Shown: piece after piece, positions 10,099 to 21,570 of the stretch
Position numbering within the stretch: position 1 is the stretch's first letter
How the letters are laid out: each line of letters starts with the position of its first letter
Assembly: GCA_001557505.1 (NCBI GenBank)
Contig: LSAX01000004.1
Span: 3,968,001 to 4,032,000 of the forward strand
Direction: 5' to 3'
Source: Reticulascus tulasneorum
Lineage: Eukaryota; Ascomycota; Sordariomycetes; Glomerellales; Reticulascaceae
Length of the DNA: 64,000 nucleotides
Notes under the pieces: generated by a model
What the model was told of the DNA's origin: nothing
The model's input: the letters and a program-made list of their open reading frames with translations, nothing else
The model's database searches: none
Translations under genes and position numbers: made by a program

Positions 10099-13000
10099 TC
10101 ATGTCGCCCTCGTCCCCGTCGCTCTCGTCCCCGTCGCTCTCGTCCCCGTCGCTCTCGTCCCCGTCGCTCTCGTCCCCGTCGCTCTCGTCCCCGTCGCTCT
10201 CGTCCCCGTCGCTCTCGTCCCCGTCGCTCTCGTCCCCGTCGCTCTCGTCACCTCAGAGAGAAGGCAAGCCTCGTCCATAATGGCCTCATCCTCATCTGTC
10301 CATTCTCGATGGTTTTTCAACATCCGGGCCAAGACGACATGACTCTCCCGAAGAGCAAAAGCTATTGCGCGAACATATTGTCGACGGCCATCACCAGTTG
10401 TTTCTGCCCCTTCGCTCAATAGAAGCTGGACCATGTCAACCCTCCCATGTTCTGCCGCACCCTCTAACGCAGTTCGTCCCCCTATTTTCGCAGCTGGCGC
10501 GTTGATGTCGGCTGCAAGCTCAATGAGCTGTTTCGCAATACCAAGACGACCAGATATTGCTGCAGCTTGAAGAGCTGTGACGCCGTGATCTTTGGCGGCT
10601 TGGATATTGATATCAACTCCTCTCTTGAGGAGTTCATCTATTATGGCCAAATTTCCTCCATGGATAGCGTACTGAAGGGCTGTGCGTCCAAACTCGATAT
10701 CATCCTCGTTGTCATTTGGATCTTCACCCAAGTCTAAAAGAACTCTCACCATCTCCACACTATCTCGTCCAACGGCTCGATACAGTGGCCCATGTACATT
10801 TTTTAGCCCGGAAGTCTCAAATTCTTGGCGCTGGACTAGCAACTGCATCCTATCTATATCGTTTCGATCAGCAAGAATAGCAAGAGAGAGTCTATCTGGT
10901 TTGTAACCATGGTCGAGGAGCTGATAGAGAATAGACAGATCCGAGCCCAGAGCGAGATTAACGGGTGACGCCGTAAGTTGGACACCATGCCAAAACGGCA
11001 CAATAAACGGACTAATCCGACCCGATGTACTATCGTAGAACATGTGCTCAATTTCATTACGCGCGTAAGTGCCTTGCAATTTTGAAATGTGCGCGAGATT
11101 CAGCATAGGTATGCTTTCGAGAAGAAGTTGCAGCAGTGTAGAATGGCCGTAATATGCTGCGATCCCAATGGCTGATGTTTCCGTGCAGAGTGATGAGAAA
11201 TTGTTTGGTCGGTTCTTCAAAAGGGTTTTGACTACTTTTATGTCGGCCCTACCTCTCGCTACCTGCAGGGAGGCTGCGCAGAGAGCTCCTGCGCTATAAC
11301 CGCTCGAATCAAGTTCAAACACCTTTTCGATCAAGTTGGGTGAAGCTGAGAGTATTGCTGCTTCAAGCATGGTCAATTTGTACTTTCCGTTTTTTAATGA
11401 TTTTGAGATGCCATGTTTGTCGTAATAGAGGATTCTTTGCACGAGATCCCAGCGCCCGTGTCTGGCGGCTAGAACGGCTTCCCCTCCAGCCAATACCGTA
11501 CCAGCTTTTAATAATATTGAGACCATCTGCAACATATCTTCGTGATCCGAGTCATCTTCGAGGTAAGGCATGCCGAAGTTGTTACTAATATCCTTGCACG
11601 TCAAGAGCCTTTGAAGAAGATTGAAGTTACTGTCTCCTTGCCAGTTAGGGTTGCCTTTGTGTTGAAGGGCCAGTAACAATAGCTCAGGGCTATTATTCTC
11701 GACTGCCGTATATATGGCTGACTTCGGTAGTACTGCGCCGTTTTGAATCAAGTATCTAACTATCTCTAAGTTGTCACCGTGACGAGGTGCGTCTACCGCT
11801 GAACCAATCAGGGTCCGGCGGATTGGCGATTTCCAACGGCCTCGAATGTTGCCAACGCGGTCAGTTTTCCACTCAGTAGCATGTTCCCGGTTGATATTCG
11901 CCCCACGTTGATGAAAAAGCTTTAAAATATCAAGGCGGCAGCCTTTATGTAGTGCAAGGTGAAGCGGAGAGGGAGCTGGGCTATTCGGTTGATCTACCGA
12001 AGCCCCAAGTCGGAGTAGAAGGTTGCATGTGTATTGATCGCCAAGGAGAGCAGCAACGTGCAGTGCTGTAAGTCCAATATCATTAGGGATATTCAGGTCG
12101 GGCTTGAATTCCAGAAATTGTTCAAGAATCCTCTTATTTTGACCTATAATCGCCGAAATCACAACGTCAGTAGTAATAAAGGTAGCCGGATCGACTGAAG
12201 GGTTTTGATGCTGCAGGCGAGCCATCAAAACCGACATCATGTCTAGGATGTCTTCATCATCGTCGCTTAAGCATTGCCCAAGTGCTGTCAAGGCCGTATA
12301 TCTGCTCAAAGGCCCAAGACTTGCTGGAATGGTATAGTTGATGTCTGCACCAGCAGCGAGGAGCTGACAGATCACCCTGCTTCTTCCACGGTAGTAAGCG
12401 GATATGATTGCCTTATGAAGTGGCAGCGGTGGCCCCGCGAGGCATCCCCTTATGAGTTCGTTCTCATTTGAATCCGGTAGCAGGTTTGCATTGGCTCCTG
12501 TATCGAGCAACGCGCCTACCAGCTCCGCATCTTGGCATTCCAGCGCGATCTGTAGGGCTGTCTTTCCGCGTCCGTAGATTTTGACGACTACATCTGGGTC
12601 CTGTCCGGATAATACCAGCCACTGGATGAGCTTTACAGTCCTTTGTGTGCTAACGCTGGCATATCTGTCCCATTTCTGTCTCAGTGCTGCCGCGAGTGCC
12701 TCTTGGAAGAGCGTCTCAGCGATTGCACAGATAGTCACGTCGGACTGCTCATTTAGTTGCAGCGGAGTGGCCATCATGCCCGAGCATTCTACGATGCTAA
12801 GGATGGTATTCCAGTCACATCCCTCCTGCAGCTTATTAGAAAGCCGAAACAGTACCACCGTAATCTGCTCTTGCAACACTTGACTGCTTGTGCCTCTCAA
12901 CAAATGTTCTGCCCGGAGGAGGATCTCCCCTTCATGTGACTGTGGCATCACTGACCTCATTGTGGAAGCCAGTTCAGAGATAGTGAGATGAGCAAGATGT

Positions 13001-13746
13001 TGTGCATCCCGTACACCGGGTAATCCCAGTATTGGTGCATTGTTCCAGCGCACGCCAAGCTGGTTGGCATTTCCGTCGATTGTATTTGTAGAGATAGTGA
13101 CTGGAATACAACGGTGGATTAAAGATGCAATCCCAAATAACGTTAAGCTGGGCTACTTACAGTTGAGGCCCAGAGCCTGAAAACGCAACCACGGCAACGC
13201 ATTCGGCCAGGTAAACTCGACTGGATAGGGTTTCGGCGTACAAAATGTCACCGGAAAGCCCTCGGGTGTCCTTGGACTAGGTGCTATACGTTGATACGTG
13301 AGCAAAGAAGTTTGTTGCGCAAGCGGTAGTAGCTGACCTTGGGCAAATTTGCTGAGCAACGTACTGCTCCGGTGCCGGTTGGTTTCCTTTCGAACCACGA
13401 GCGGATCAAGGCGAGTCCCGGCAAGGACGACCTCGCTGTCCTTGCCTTGTTCCTTACGTCTTGCGATCTGTCGATCGATGTATCGCCAACCGACCTCGCT
13501 GTCGTACTTTGGCAGTTTCTTGCGGAAACCCCAGCTCCTTATCTTATACTCAAGTTGTGCTTTTCTGCAGAGTTATCAGCAAACGCCTCAGGGAAACAAA
13601 ACTCTTGTTGCTTACGTTACACGAAAGTCCTGCGACTCTAGTGTCTTTATTACGTCAGCGAGTGACATTTTCTCGTACATCCTGCGGATGGCAGCCTTAC
13701 GGCTCAGCCATTCCTGTTCTGGAATACGCTTCCGGGGAGGCCCCAT
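10099..13746 (-). CDS. Clr5-domain ankyrin-repeat protein with C-terminal pentapeptide repeats
   Basis: Three exons (13616-13746, 13161-13564, 10099-13100) encode 1178 residues; both introns (51 and 60 nt) keep frame. Residues about 10-62 form a Clr5 domain (EWLSRKAAIRRMYEKMSLADV ... LEYKIRSWGFRKK), a putative DNA-binding-like module common at the N-terminus of fungal ankyrin and HET-associated proteins. From about residue 300 on there are many ankyrin units, for example DIGLTALHVAALLGD, TALQYAIHGGNLAII, VTALQAAAISGRLGIAKQLIE and TALEGAAEHGRVDMVQLLLSEGA. The last about 50 residues are nine perfect RATGT pentapeptides, and the stop codon is a degraded repeat unit. Ankyrin stacks bind proteins; the true partner is unknown. 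Such genes are often lineage-specific and variable. Confidence 0.85.
10111..10245 (-). repeat. Perfect 15-bp coding minisatellite, 9 copies
   Basis: Nine identical units of CGTCCCCGTCGCTCT (plus strand) lie head to tail, flanked by degenerate partial units on both sides. Read on the minus strand in the gene's frame each unit codes Arg-Ala-Thr-Gly-Thr. The length is a multiple of three, so gain or loss of units keeps the frame. The opposite strand also has an open SPSLS frame, which I treat as a shadow. Confidence 0.97.
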
Positions 13747-14411
13747 GATTTTGCCAGGAATCGAGCTGGTTGTAGAGTGACTGTCCTGAATGAAAAAAGA
13801 GACGGAAGGCAAGGTGTGAAGAGAAGATGGAGCAGGAGACCCAACCCGTTATAAATACCCAAAGCATGAGGACGACTTTGGGTGTGGCCCAGCCAGGCTG
13901 GCCCTTACATGGTGGTGCTACAATGATTCGCCGAATCCAATATCTGAAAGCCAAAAGCGGCGTGGTAAATATCCAAGCTCGACTGCGCTTGGCGATTGGT
14001 CGTGGCCAAAGTCTGAAACTCAGCTCAAGATGTTATTGGCCGACACCAGAACATGAAAATACATCCTCCTGCAGGATGGCAAGCCACGTGGAAACGAGGC
14101 AGTGCAAAGAGGCGGTTTACGCCAAAATTCTTCAGACTTTGGATACAGCCAATGATGTCTCTGTGCGCAGATGCAAGGAGCCCCTCGTTCAAGGCATGCA
14201 TCTGATGATAATCTGCATCGGTGCTGGCCTCTGCGACTTCAAATATGGAAGGGAGATCAAGGATCATTAACCCCAGAGAGTCCTCTTAGGTTTTCTCTCG
14301 TGACGTCTGAATTTTACGTTCTCCTTCGCAGAGTCGGCAGGTGTTATCCAAGAGACACCTTTCAGCTCCCCGGTCACTTCATATAAGCCAAAGACCAGCT
14401 ATAACCCGAAA
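13747..14411. other. Divergent promoter region of the Clr5-ankyrin gene
   Basis: About 660 bp; a 147-codon open frame on the plus strand here has no recognisable features and is treated as chance. A CATATAAG element lies at about 14380, close to the small membrane-protein frame. Confidence 0.4.
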
Positions 14412-14561
14412 ATGGAACTCACGATCGAGGCCATCGTAGCTATCATAACTCTCGTCGTCGCTCTGCCACCAACGCTCTTCATTGTATGGAAATGCGGATG
14501 CCGTAGGCGGCACAAGAAAGGTTACGTTGGTCTTGGAACTGCCACGACAACTCGAATCTGA
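14412..14561 (+). CDS. Possible small single-span membrane protein (49 residues)
   Basis: An ATG-started frame of 49 residues has a clear hydrophobic span, AIVAIITLVVALPPTLFIVW (residues 7-26). A cysteine/arginine/lysine-rich stretch, CGCRRRHKK, follows directly, then a short polar tail. This positive-inside layout is what a tiny type-III or tail-type membrane protein looks like. A TATA-like CATATAAG sits shortly upstream. The frame is divergent from the Clr5-ankyrin gene. I do not recognise a named family, and short frames arise by chance, so the call is moderate. Confidence 0.45.
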   Translation: MELTIEAIVAIITLVVALPPTLFIVWKCGCRRRHKKGYVGLGTATTTRI

Positions 14562-16295
14562 CATGTGCCTCATAGCATACGGACTCGTCCCGAATAACAC
14601 CGTGTACGATGCCGAAATAGCCCTCCAAGAACAACGTCGCTCTTGGGTCGACTTGGCATTGCCTGTAGTGGCAATTGACATGAGGCTTGTTGCCACGAAC
14701 ACGCGAGAGCTACCACCGTCACGGTATTACGCGGTGTTAGACCCGGCGAACCATTGTTGACCGGCGGTAAAAGGCACGCCCTTATGGGGCAACATATTAT
14801 ATGTGGACAGTCAGGAGGGACGATGCGGAAAGGCTCATATCGATGTCATTGTATTGAAACTGCTTGTACTCCTGATTACTGATTCGATAAGTTAGTTGAG
14901 CAGGGCATGGGTGGTTATGATGTAGAAGCATTCAAGTGTTCAGGTAGTTCAACTTGGCGGCGTCCGGCTCTACGCTCAAGATCTTTGTGGTTCAGGTTAG
15001 CCAGGCCAGCACGTCTGGCGGCATTTTTACATGTTGTTCGCAGAAGCGGATGCATACAGTGCCTTACAAACTCTAGATCCACTGAATTTGATTAGGCCAG
15101 TTTCAACTTTTGCGCAGCGTGCGATAGGTACTTGCTACTGCCTCAGTTCGTGATTTGTTGTGGGATGTCAAAAAAGGGAAAATTGCCACGTTCTCTCGAT
15201 GTAATTATCAGCCCCGCCAGAAGTGCAGTGGTTACCTACCTAAGGTCCCTTACCTACATCAGACGCAGAACACCACTCGTGACCTGTAATTACCCCCACC
15301 AGGCACGAAATAACCCCTGTGCCACCTGGTAATCATGGCCTGAGGTGGAAATGTCAATTGGCCGATTTAGGGGTGCCAACCAAATATGCGGCCGGCCATG
15401 CATGTTTCACCGCCATGCCAGTAGGTTTTTCCTTTCTCTCACCTTGGCTGCCAAACTCAGCTCAGCATCCAACTCCAATGGACGAAGCAGTAACTATTTA
15501 ACTACCATATAGCCTTACCATCCGATGCTGGAGACGAGCAGTGATGACTTGTCTCTGTTTTGAACCCCACGGTTGCAGTGTTCAAGCTTCACGTACATGC
15601 TCGGGCACCACAGCCACGACAACCTCTCTCAGCTTTGGCAATCACTTCGTGGTATAGCGACTTTACCCCTTGTATGTATGCTAGGCCTCTGCTGCCGCTG
15701 GCATTATGATTCTCGTTGATTCGCTGCGGGACCAATGGACTCACCTACGTAGCCAAGCAGCTAAGGCATTGGGGCATCCCCGCGGATTTGTCTGCCGACG
15801 ATTGAGCTGGGCGCGGTGCCACCACGCCCGCCTAATGCGCTGTGTAGGCGGTTTTGTCGTTATCGGCCAGTGAGTAGTAATGCAAGGTGGGCGTTCAATT
15901 GCGACTTGACGGGGTTTGGCAAGCCAGCTGGGAAAGGTTCATTCCGACGACAGTCCGCCATGCAATTGGCTACTGTCAAACGAGAAAACAATCCCCCTGC
16001 CAGGATGTCCTGAACCGGAAGCTGCCTTTGTGTTCGGCCACCCGGCTACGTAAGGCCCAAGTCGGTCATTCATAGCCGCACCGGGTTCGACGACTGATAA
16101 GGAGAGATATGGGGAGCACGAACTGACCAATGGCGGGGTCGTCTGGCCCGCAGGTCGCAGATGGGGTGAGGGGCACATTTGTCCATTGCTTCGCTTCGCT
16201 TCGTGACGCCATCCTCAGCGCGCGTCGACTCATCTTCCCATAAAACTCATCAACTGGTTTGAAATTGAGTTGATATCGTGACTCGCCCACAAGCC
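14562..16295. other. Gene-poor stretch, about 1.7 kb
   Basis: No coding model could be supported. At about 15231-15262 the sequence is rich in ACCTACCTAAGGT-type words (dispersed palindrome family described elsewhere). Near 16185-16203 GCTTC is repeated three to four times. The last few hundred bases are the promoter of the MFS gene. Confidence 0.45.
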
Positions 16296-18318
16296 ATGGC
16301 TGCCGACGAGACAACACCTCTCGTCCCGGGGACCGTGGTTGAGAAGAGGACCTTGGCATCGAGACTGCGGAAAGCCGCGAGCCTCGAGAACCGCATTCTT
16401 CTCACCGGCTTTCTCATCACGCTATCCTTCAGCTTTACTCAAGTGCCGTGAGTGAACACATCCGTGCAAGTGCTCCAGGCATTTACTGACCAATTTGCTC
16501 AGAATCTTCTACATTTTTCATCTTATGGAATGCCAGGTCTACTATGAGAACCACCCTCCATACGTAGGCGATGGGGACCGATGTAGTCGCAATGAGATTG
16601 CTGCTGGGACCGCGACTCAGTTCAGCATCCTCGCTGTCAGCACTACTTTCTGCGGTATGTGCGACATCATGGTGCTGTTAGTGGTAGACATCTGACCTTC
16701 GCAGGCACCTTCAACCTGTTTGTGGCTGGATGGACCGTAAAGCGCTTTGGTCCCCGACTTGCCTTGCTTGTTCAGACTGTTATTCCTGCCATTCGAGTCG
16801 CCACTCAGATTCTAGGCGTTATTGCTGGTGGGCAAACAGGCATGCTGATAATTCAATCGACCCAACTCATTACCATCCTGGGAGGACCAGCTGGTTACAT
16901 GTAATCGACTGCCCCTACTTGGCTGTAAAATTCAACCTGCTAACGGCCTGCCCTTCTCGCAGACTTATCATCAACATCATTGCCAGCGAGGTCGTCGAAC
17001 CCGTGCGACGGACCGCTGTTTTTGGCATGTTACAAGGATGCTTCATGCTTGCCCAGGGAGTAGGCTATCTAAGTACAATCCACCCAAAACTGCACGGCCC
17101 TCCGCATTTTGCTGACCGAACTTTGATAGCTGGAGGAATGCTCGGGGACGCTTTTGGCATCCGGCGTCCGTTCGAAGTCGCCTTTTTCTCATTTCTGCTT
17201 GCCGCTATTTGGGCTCGGTTTACGTTGCCGTACATCTCGCCTGAGTCCATGAGCGGTGGGAAGCAGCCTGGTGCTAAAGGAATTGCTGGCTTCCTGGCCC
17301 CGCTGAAGCTTCTTGCACCACAAAGGTTGCGACTCAGCACTGGAAAATACACGAAGCACTATGGCATTCTATTTCTCTGCTGCGGTGTATTCTTGGGAGT
17401 AGTAAGTGGCCAAACTTGTAGCTGACCACAGCCATTGCTGACACTTCGTCTGCTTGTAGCTCGCTACCGGCTATGCCCCAATCCTGATCCAAATGTATGC
17501 AACAGCAGTGTTCAATTTCAACCAGGCAGACAACGGCTGGCTTATGTCTGGCTTTGCGTTGATGCGAAGCGTATTTTTACTTCTGATATTTCCACGCATC
17601 ATAGGTTCGGGTCGTAAGTGGTTCGCGTCGAGGAAGTCGCCTGAGCTAGTGAAAGATCCGGAGCAGTGCCCAGACCTGCCTACTCATCCAGAGCAGTTCG
17701 ATGCGTCAGTGGGGACACAGACTGAAGAGGAACCATTGATACCCGAGCAGTCCAAAGGAGACCCTAACTCTGTTGCATTCGACCTCTTTTTCCTACGATG
17801 GAGCCTTGTTGTCGATGGAGGACTCACATGCATTGCTGCATTTGCGACCCAGAGATGGCATATCTACCTTAGTGAGTACCTGTCTGACACCGAATGCCTT
17901 GCCATTATTCTCATGCGTCTTTTTTAGCTGCGTTTCTGCTCCCCTTTGGTTCCGGCTCGGAAGCGGCCGCGAAGGGTGTCATCACGGAGATGTGCCCATC
18001 TTCTCAACGCGCCGATGCGTTGAGTGCTATAACTCTTGTCGAGAATATTGCGAGACTTGCGACACTGGGATTGTTTGGTTTTGTGTTCGCAGCGCTGTCC
18101 CAGGTTGGAAAGGCTTACTTGACCTTCTTTTGCAATGCTGTAAGTTTGCAGGAATTAACGTCTCTACCCGCGCAGCAGTGAAACTTACTTTTGTTCAGGC
18201 TATCGCTCTAGTAGGCATGGGTGTCCTGCTACTTTCGCATTTCCCACCGCAAGGGAGCGAGTTGGTGGCTGAGGAGCAGGAGCCTGAGTCGACTTCCGCA
18301 ACTGAAGACGAAGAATAG
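16296..18318 (+). CDS. Major facilitator superfamily transporter (drug:H+ antiporter-like)
   Basis: Eight exons (16296-16447, 16503-16654, 16705-16900, 16963-17072, 17130-17401, 17460-17871, 17928-18139, 18199-18318) encode 541 residues. The short acidic N-terminus is followed by helix 1 ending in FTQVP, a luminal loop CQVYYENHPPY, and helices typical of MFS proteins. GWTVKRFGPRLALL is the cytoplasmic loop between helices 2 and 3. The long hydrophilic loop in the middle (SRKSPELVKDPEQ ... PLIPEQSKGD) lies between later helices. The tail is acidic (EEQEPESTSATEDEE). The protein resembles fungal DHA1-like exporters rather than sugar porters. Substrate unknown. A GNAT gene follows in the same direction. 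Confidence 0.85.
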
Positions 18319-18910
18319 CGGGTTGAATCACTATGGTGATACGAAACAGTGAACCGATAGACAGAGATAATTTAGACTTAGACAAGGTAGCGTCCGAAAA
18401 GTGCGTGGCCTTTAAAGAGACGGACAGTAAGGGAACAATAGAACTGTGGCTTGCGACGGCAACTTGCCGATATGGCCAAACTCCTTCTCTTCATGCCTTT
18501 TCGCTATTGAAATCAGCTGTGACAAGGTAATGCCCTTTACAGGAAATGCGACGAAGGAAGTGAACAACTCGTAGGATTTAGATGAACGTTGAAAACTGGC
18601 ATCTTCGGCATCAGCATTGCCTAGCTTGGTGGGTACAGGGAGCTGCATATTGCATTAGTAATTTCGCCGGTCAGCCAGATTTGGAACACCGTAGGGCTTT
18701 GAAAGTCCCCGACTGGAGCAGTGAGTCACCTAAGCCGAACCTTATGCAGACCTCCACCCGGAATCACCGAAACAAAGGCAATCCAGGAGCTGTAAACGGT
18801 TGTGCGGAGCCTCAAAATCGTATTTAATCCTGCTGCATCCTCATCTCTTCTTGTGGCTAATAGGTGCACATTTTTGGTTGCCGAGTGGTTACTTCCATGC
18901 ATTCACCAAG
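18319..18910. other. Intergenic region between MFS and GNAT genes
   Basis: About 590 bp. Contains the MFS 3' flank and GNAT promoter; no further gene or repeat seen. Confidence 0.45.
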
Positions 18911-19718
18911 ATGGATCTCAAACCGACAACAAAAACGCGCCCAGCCAGCACCGATGATGTGGAAGCCATATCAAGGGTCCATTACGCAGCTCTGGACCAC
19001 TATCACGATTTCTACGCAGCATTCTTCAAGAATCATCCACGAGAAATAATACCAGCCGCAAACTTGAGTGCTCTACAAGATAGCAATAATCGCTTTCTCG
19101 TCGCCGTTGAGTCGCTCTCTGGACATATTGTTGGTTTCATTCGATATCGCATAGTGGAAGCACACCAGCCCGATATCGCCACCACCAAGGCTCCGATATT
19201 AACAGAAAACGAGCCGGAAGTGCGAGCGCCTTCTCTTTTCGACACGAAAGAATATCTGAAGGCCCTATGGGAGAGATTTGGGAGTCCAAGAGAGGACGAG
19301 ATGGATAGTTGCTACGAAAAGACGGCAAATGGTCAGAGGCACATATGTCAGCTATGAACACCATGCAATCGCCTAAACTACTCTGCTCACACCTCATTTA
19401 GATGTTAAACACCTTATGGTTGATCCCAATCATCAGAGAAAGGGTATCGGAGCGATCCTGCTGAGAAACGTCATCGCTATTAGCGATGCTGAGCAAATTC
19501 CCATATTTCTGGTATCCTCTGCAGAAGCATGCAGGCTGTACACGAAACTGGGGTTTGAAGAACTCGGAACATGGACCATAGACAATGCGTATTGGTCCAA
19601 GGAGATTGTTGATCTGGAGCAGACACTCAACATTCCTGGAAATGAAGGTTTAGCTGAGCAGTTTCGGGATGAGAAAGAGATGGAGAGATACATGGTACGA
19701 TGGCCGCGAAAAGAGTAG
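18911..19718 (+). CDS. GNAT-family N-acetyltransferase
   Basis: Two exons, 18911-19346 and 19402-19718, encode 250 residues. The splice (GTCAGC donor, CATTTAG acceptor, 55 nt) joins RHIYVKHLMVDP to NHQRKGIGAILL, giving an unbroken beta4 strand and the acetyl-CoA pyrophosphate loop Q-x-x-G-x-G. A second possible donor 15 nt upstream keeps frame but breaks the strand. The N-terminal part (TRPASTDDVEAISRVHYAAL) is the usual beta1-alpha1 of the fold, and LYTKLGFEELGTW is the usual C-terminal strand. It moves acetyl from acetyl-CoA to an amine; the acceptor is unknown. It could act on a small molecule exported by the neighbouring MFS protein, but that is only inference. Confidence 0.8.
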
Positions 19719-20382
19719 ACTCTTTTTAGGATGGGCTGAAACATCACGAACACTTGAGATTAGAGTGCCTGCTTTAACCATGGCTATCAATTGCTGTCTG
19801 GTTTTGGATGTGACGATTGGAGAACTGTGGTGCTCTAAGCAGTCACTCCAGGTCAGGCGAGAGTTGTCCGTTATGCGTTTTCATTATACCAGCCATCTTC
19901 AAATGATAACTATCTGGATTTGACTTGATTTCTAAAGCCATACTGCACGTATCTATGTGGCTGGGTAGTAATAAATTGCGGCTAGTGAGAGATAACAATA
20001 GGGGGGGGGGGGGGTAGGAGTCGGCATAATAGACGTTGAGATTTATCAGCGAACCTCGGTGTTCGGGTGCGTACTCACTGCGAGGTACAAAACGGATCCA
20101 AAAATGCCCAAGCCTTTAATTGCCCGTCGCGTCTGCCCTACGTTTGATGATGGTAGTGCGAGACTCAATCCCAAATCTGCAAGGCTCGTAAATGCAAACA
20201 GCGTAGCTCGTTTCCGATTGTATATGTAAGCAGCTATGGAGGATGGCCCGTCCACAATCTGCCACTGTCACACAACTAAATTTCGACCGAGTTAGTGAGG
20301 GGCAGTTCGGACGAAATGAGTCGTTCAGGCTTGCTTGTATTGTTAACGGACCACTTAAAGTTGATGTGCAAAACAATGATTA
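19719..20382. other. Intergenic region with a G14 run
   Basis: About 660 bp without a supported gene. A homopolymer of 14 G lies at 20001-20014. The 3' end is the promoter of the SDR gene. Confidence 0.5.
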
Positions 20383-20391
20383 ATATATAAG
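20383..20391 (+). promoter_or_regulatory. TATA box of the SDR gene
   Basis: The element ATATATAAG lies about 107-115 bp upstream of the SDR start codon. Confidence 0.5.
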
Positions 20392-20497
20392 ACAAAAAGG
20401 CTCTTCATAGACATGAGCCAGTTCTATTCATTATCACGTTCAGCATAAGCCAGCGCCCAAATTCGACCTAGGCCCACGCAATTGCACAACGCGAACC

Positions 20498-21570
20498 ATG
20501 TCTGCAAAGCTGGAAACATCGGTAGCATGGGAATCCAGCTTCTTCGGCTTCCTCTACCGCCAGTTATTCGAACCAATCCAGCCTATTCCAGCTTCCGTCA
20601 ACCTCAGCGGGCAAACGGCAATCGTCACCGGCTCGAACATCGGGTTAGGGTTTGTATCTTCGAGGCTGTTTCTCTCACAGAAACTCTCCCACCTCATCTT
20701 GGCGGTGCGATCTCAAAGCAAAGGCGACGCCGCAGCCGCGCAGCTTCGAGAAGAGTTCCCCGCAGCGAACATTGAGGTATGGATCCTCGACATGCTCTCA
20801 TATGACTCCATCATTCAGTTTGCGCGGCGTTGCGAGTCGCTGCCGAGGTTGGATATTGCGGTTTTGAACGCTGGTCTTGAACCACACGGGTTTCACCGCG
20901 CAGAAGAGACGAGTCACGAGTTGACTCTCCAGGTCAACTACATTTCGACAGCCCTCCTGTCTATCTTACTACTTCCTATTCTCAAGAGTAAAAAGCGTAG
21001 CGCAAGCCCAGGGCGATTGACCTTCGTCGGCTCTGATTTGGTGTACTTTTACAAATTTCCGGATCCAGATGGCTCTCCCGTCTTTGACATGATCAATGGC
21101 CCGACGGAGAATGACTCAATGACGCGGTACGAAATCTCGAAGCTGTTCTTGCTCTGGTTCGCTCAAGAGCTCGGCCACCGGGTCTCGCCCGAGGACGTTG
21201 TAGTGAATGTCGCCAGTCCAGGGGCATGCAAAGGCACGTCGTTTTTCCGCGATCACAATAAGGGACTAGGGTTCAAGATTGTTTCATCGATCATTGCGCA
21301 TCCAGCTGAGGTTGGTGCAAGATCTTATGTAGATGCTGTGGCGGTGCAAGACAAGGAGAGCCACGGGTCATTCTTGTGTGAAGGGAAGATCAAACCGTGA
21401 GTGGATATGTGAAGTTTGTGCTATCTTTGCTAATCTTGTGCCAAAGTTATCCGTCTGTAATGTACACAGCAACGGGCCGCGAAGTTGGGGAGAAGCTCTG
21501 GTCCGAGACGATGAAGGAGCTGGAATTTGCGGGTGCGAGTGGGATCATTCAACGAGTTGAAAGCCGGTGA
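20498..21570 (+). CDS. Short-chain dehydrogenase/reductase (SDR)
   Basis: Two exons, 20498-21396 and 21447-21570 (50-nt intron, GTGAGT...CAAAG), encode 340 residues. The NAD(P)-binding motif is TGSNIGLG (about residues 47-54). The NAG motif is in VLNAGLEPHG, and the catalytic pair is YEISK (Y-x3-K, about residue 211). An upstream Ser in FVGSD completes the catalytic set. The second exon supplies the C-terminus (GREVGEKLWSETMKELEF), usual in fungal SDRs of about 330-340 residues that work in secondary metabolism or lipid reduction. It catalyses NAD(P)-dependent oxidation or reduction of an alcohol/carbonyl. The substrate is unknown. Confidence 0.88.

Noticed and set aside
9942..10280. 112-codon plus-strand frame rich in SPSLS repeats
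   Set aside because: It is the opposite-strand reading of the minisatellite inside the Clr5-ankyrin gene; the minus frame continues a 1178-residue domain-bearing protein, so the plus frame is a shadow.
13827..14270. 147-codon plus-strand frame
   Set aside because: Lies in the divergent promoter of the Clr5-ankyrin gene, has no domain pattern and no splice partners.
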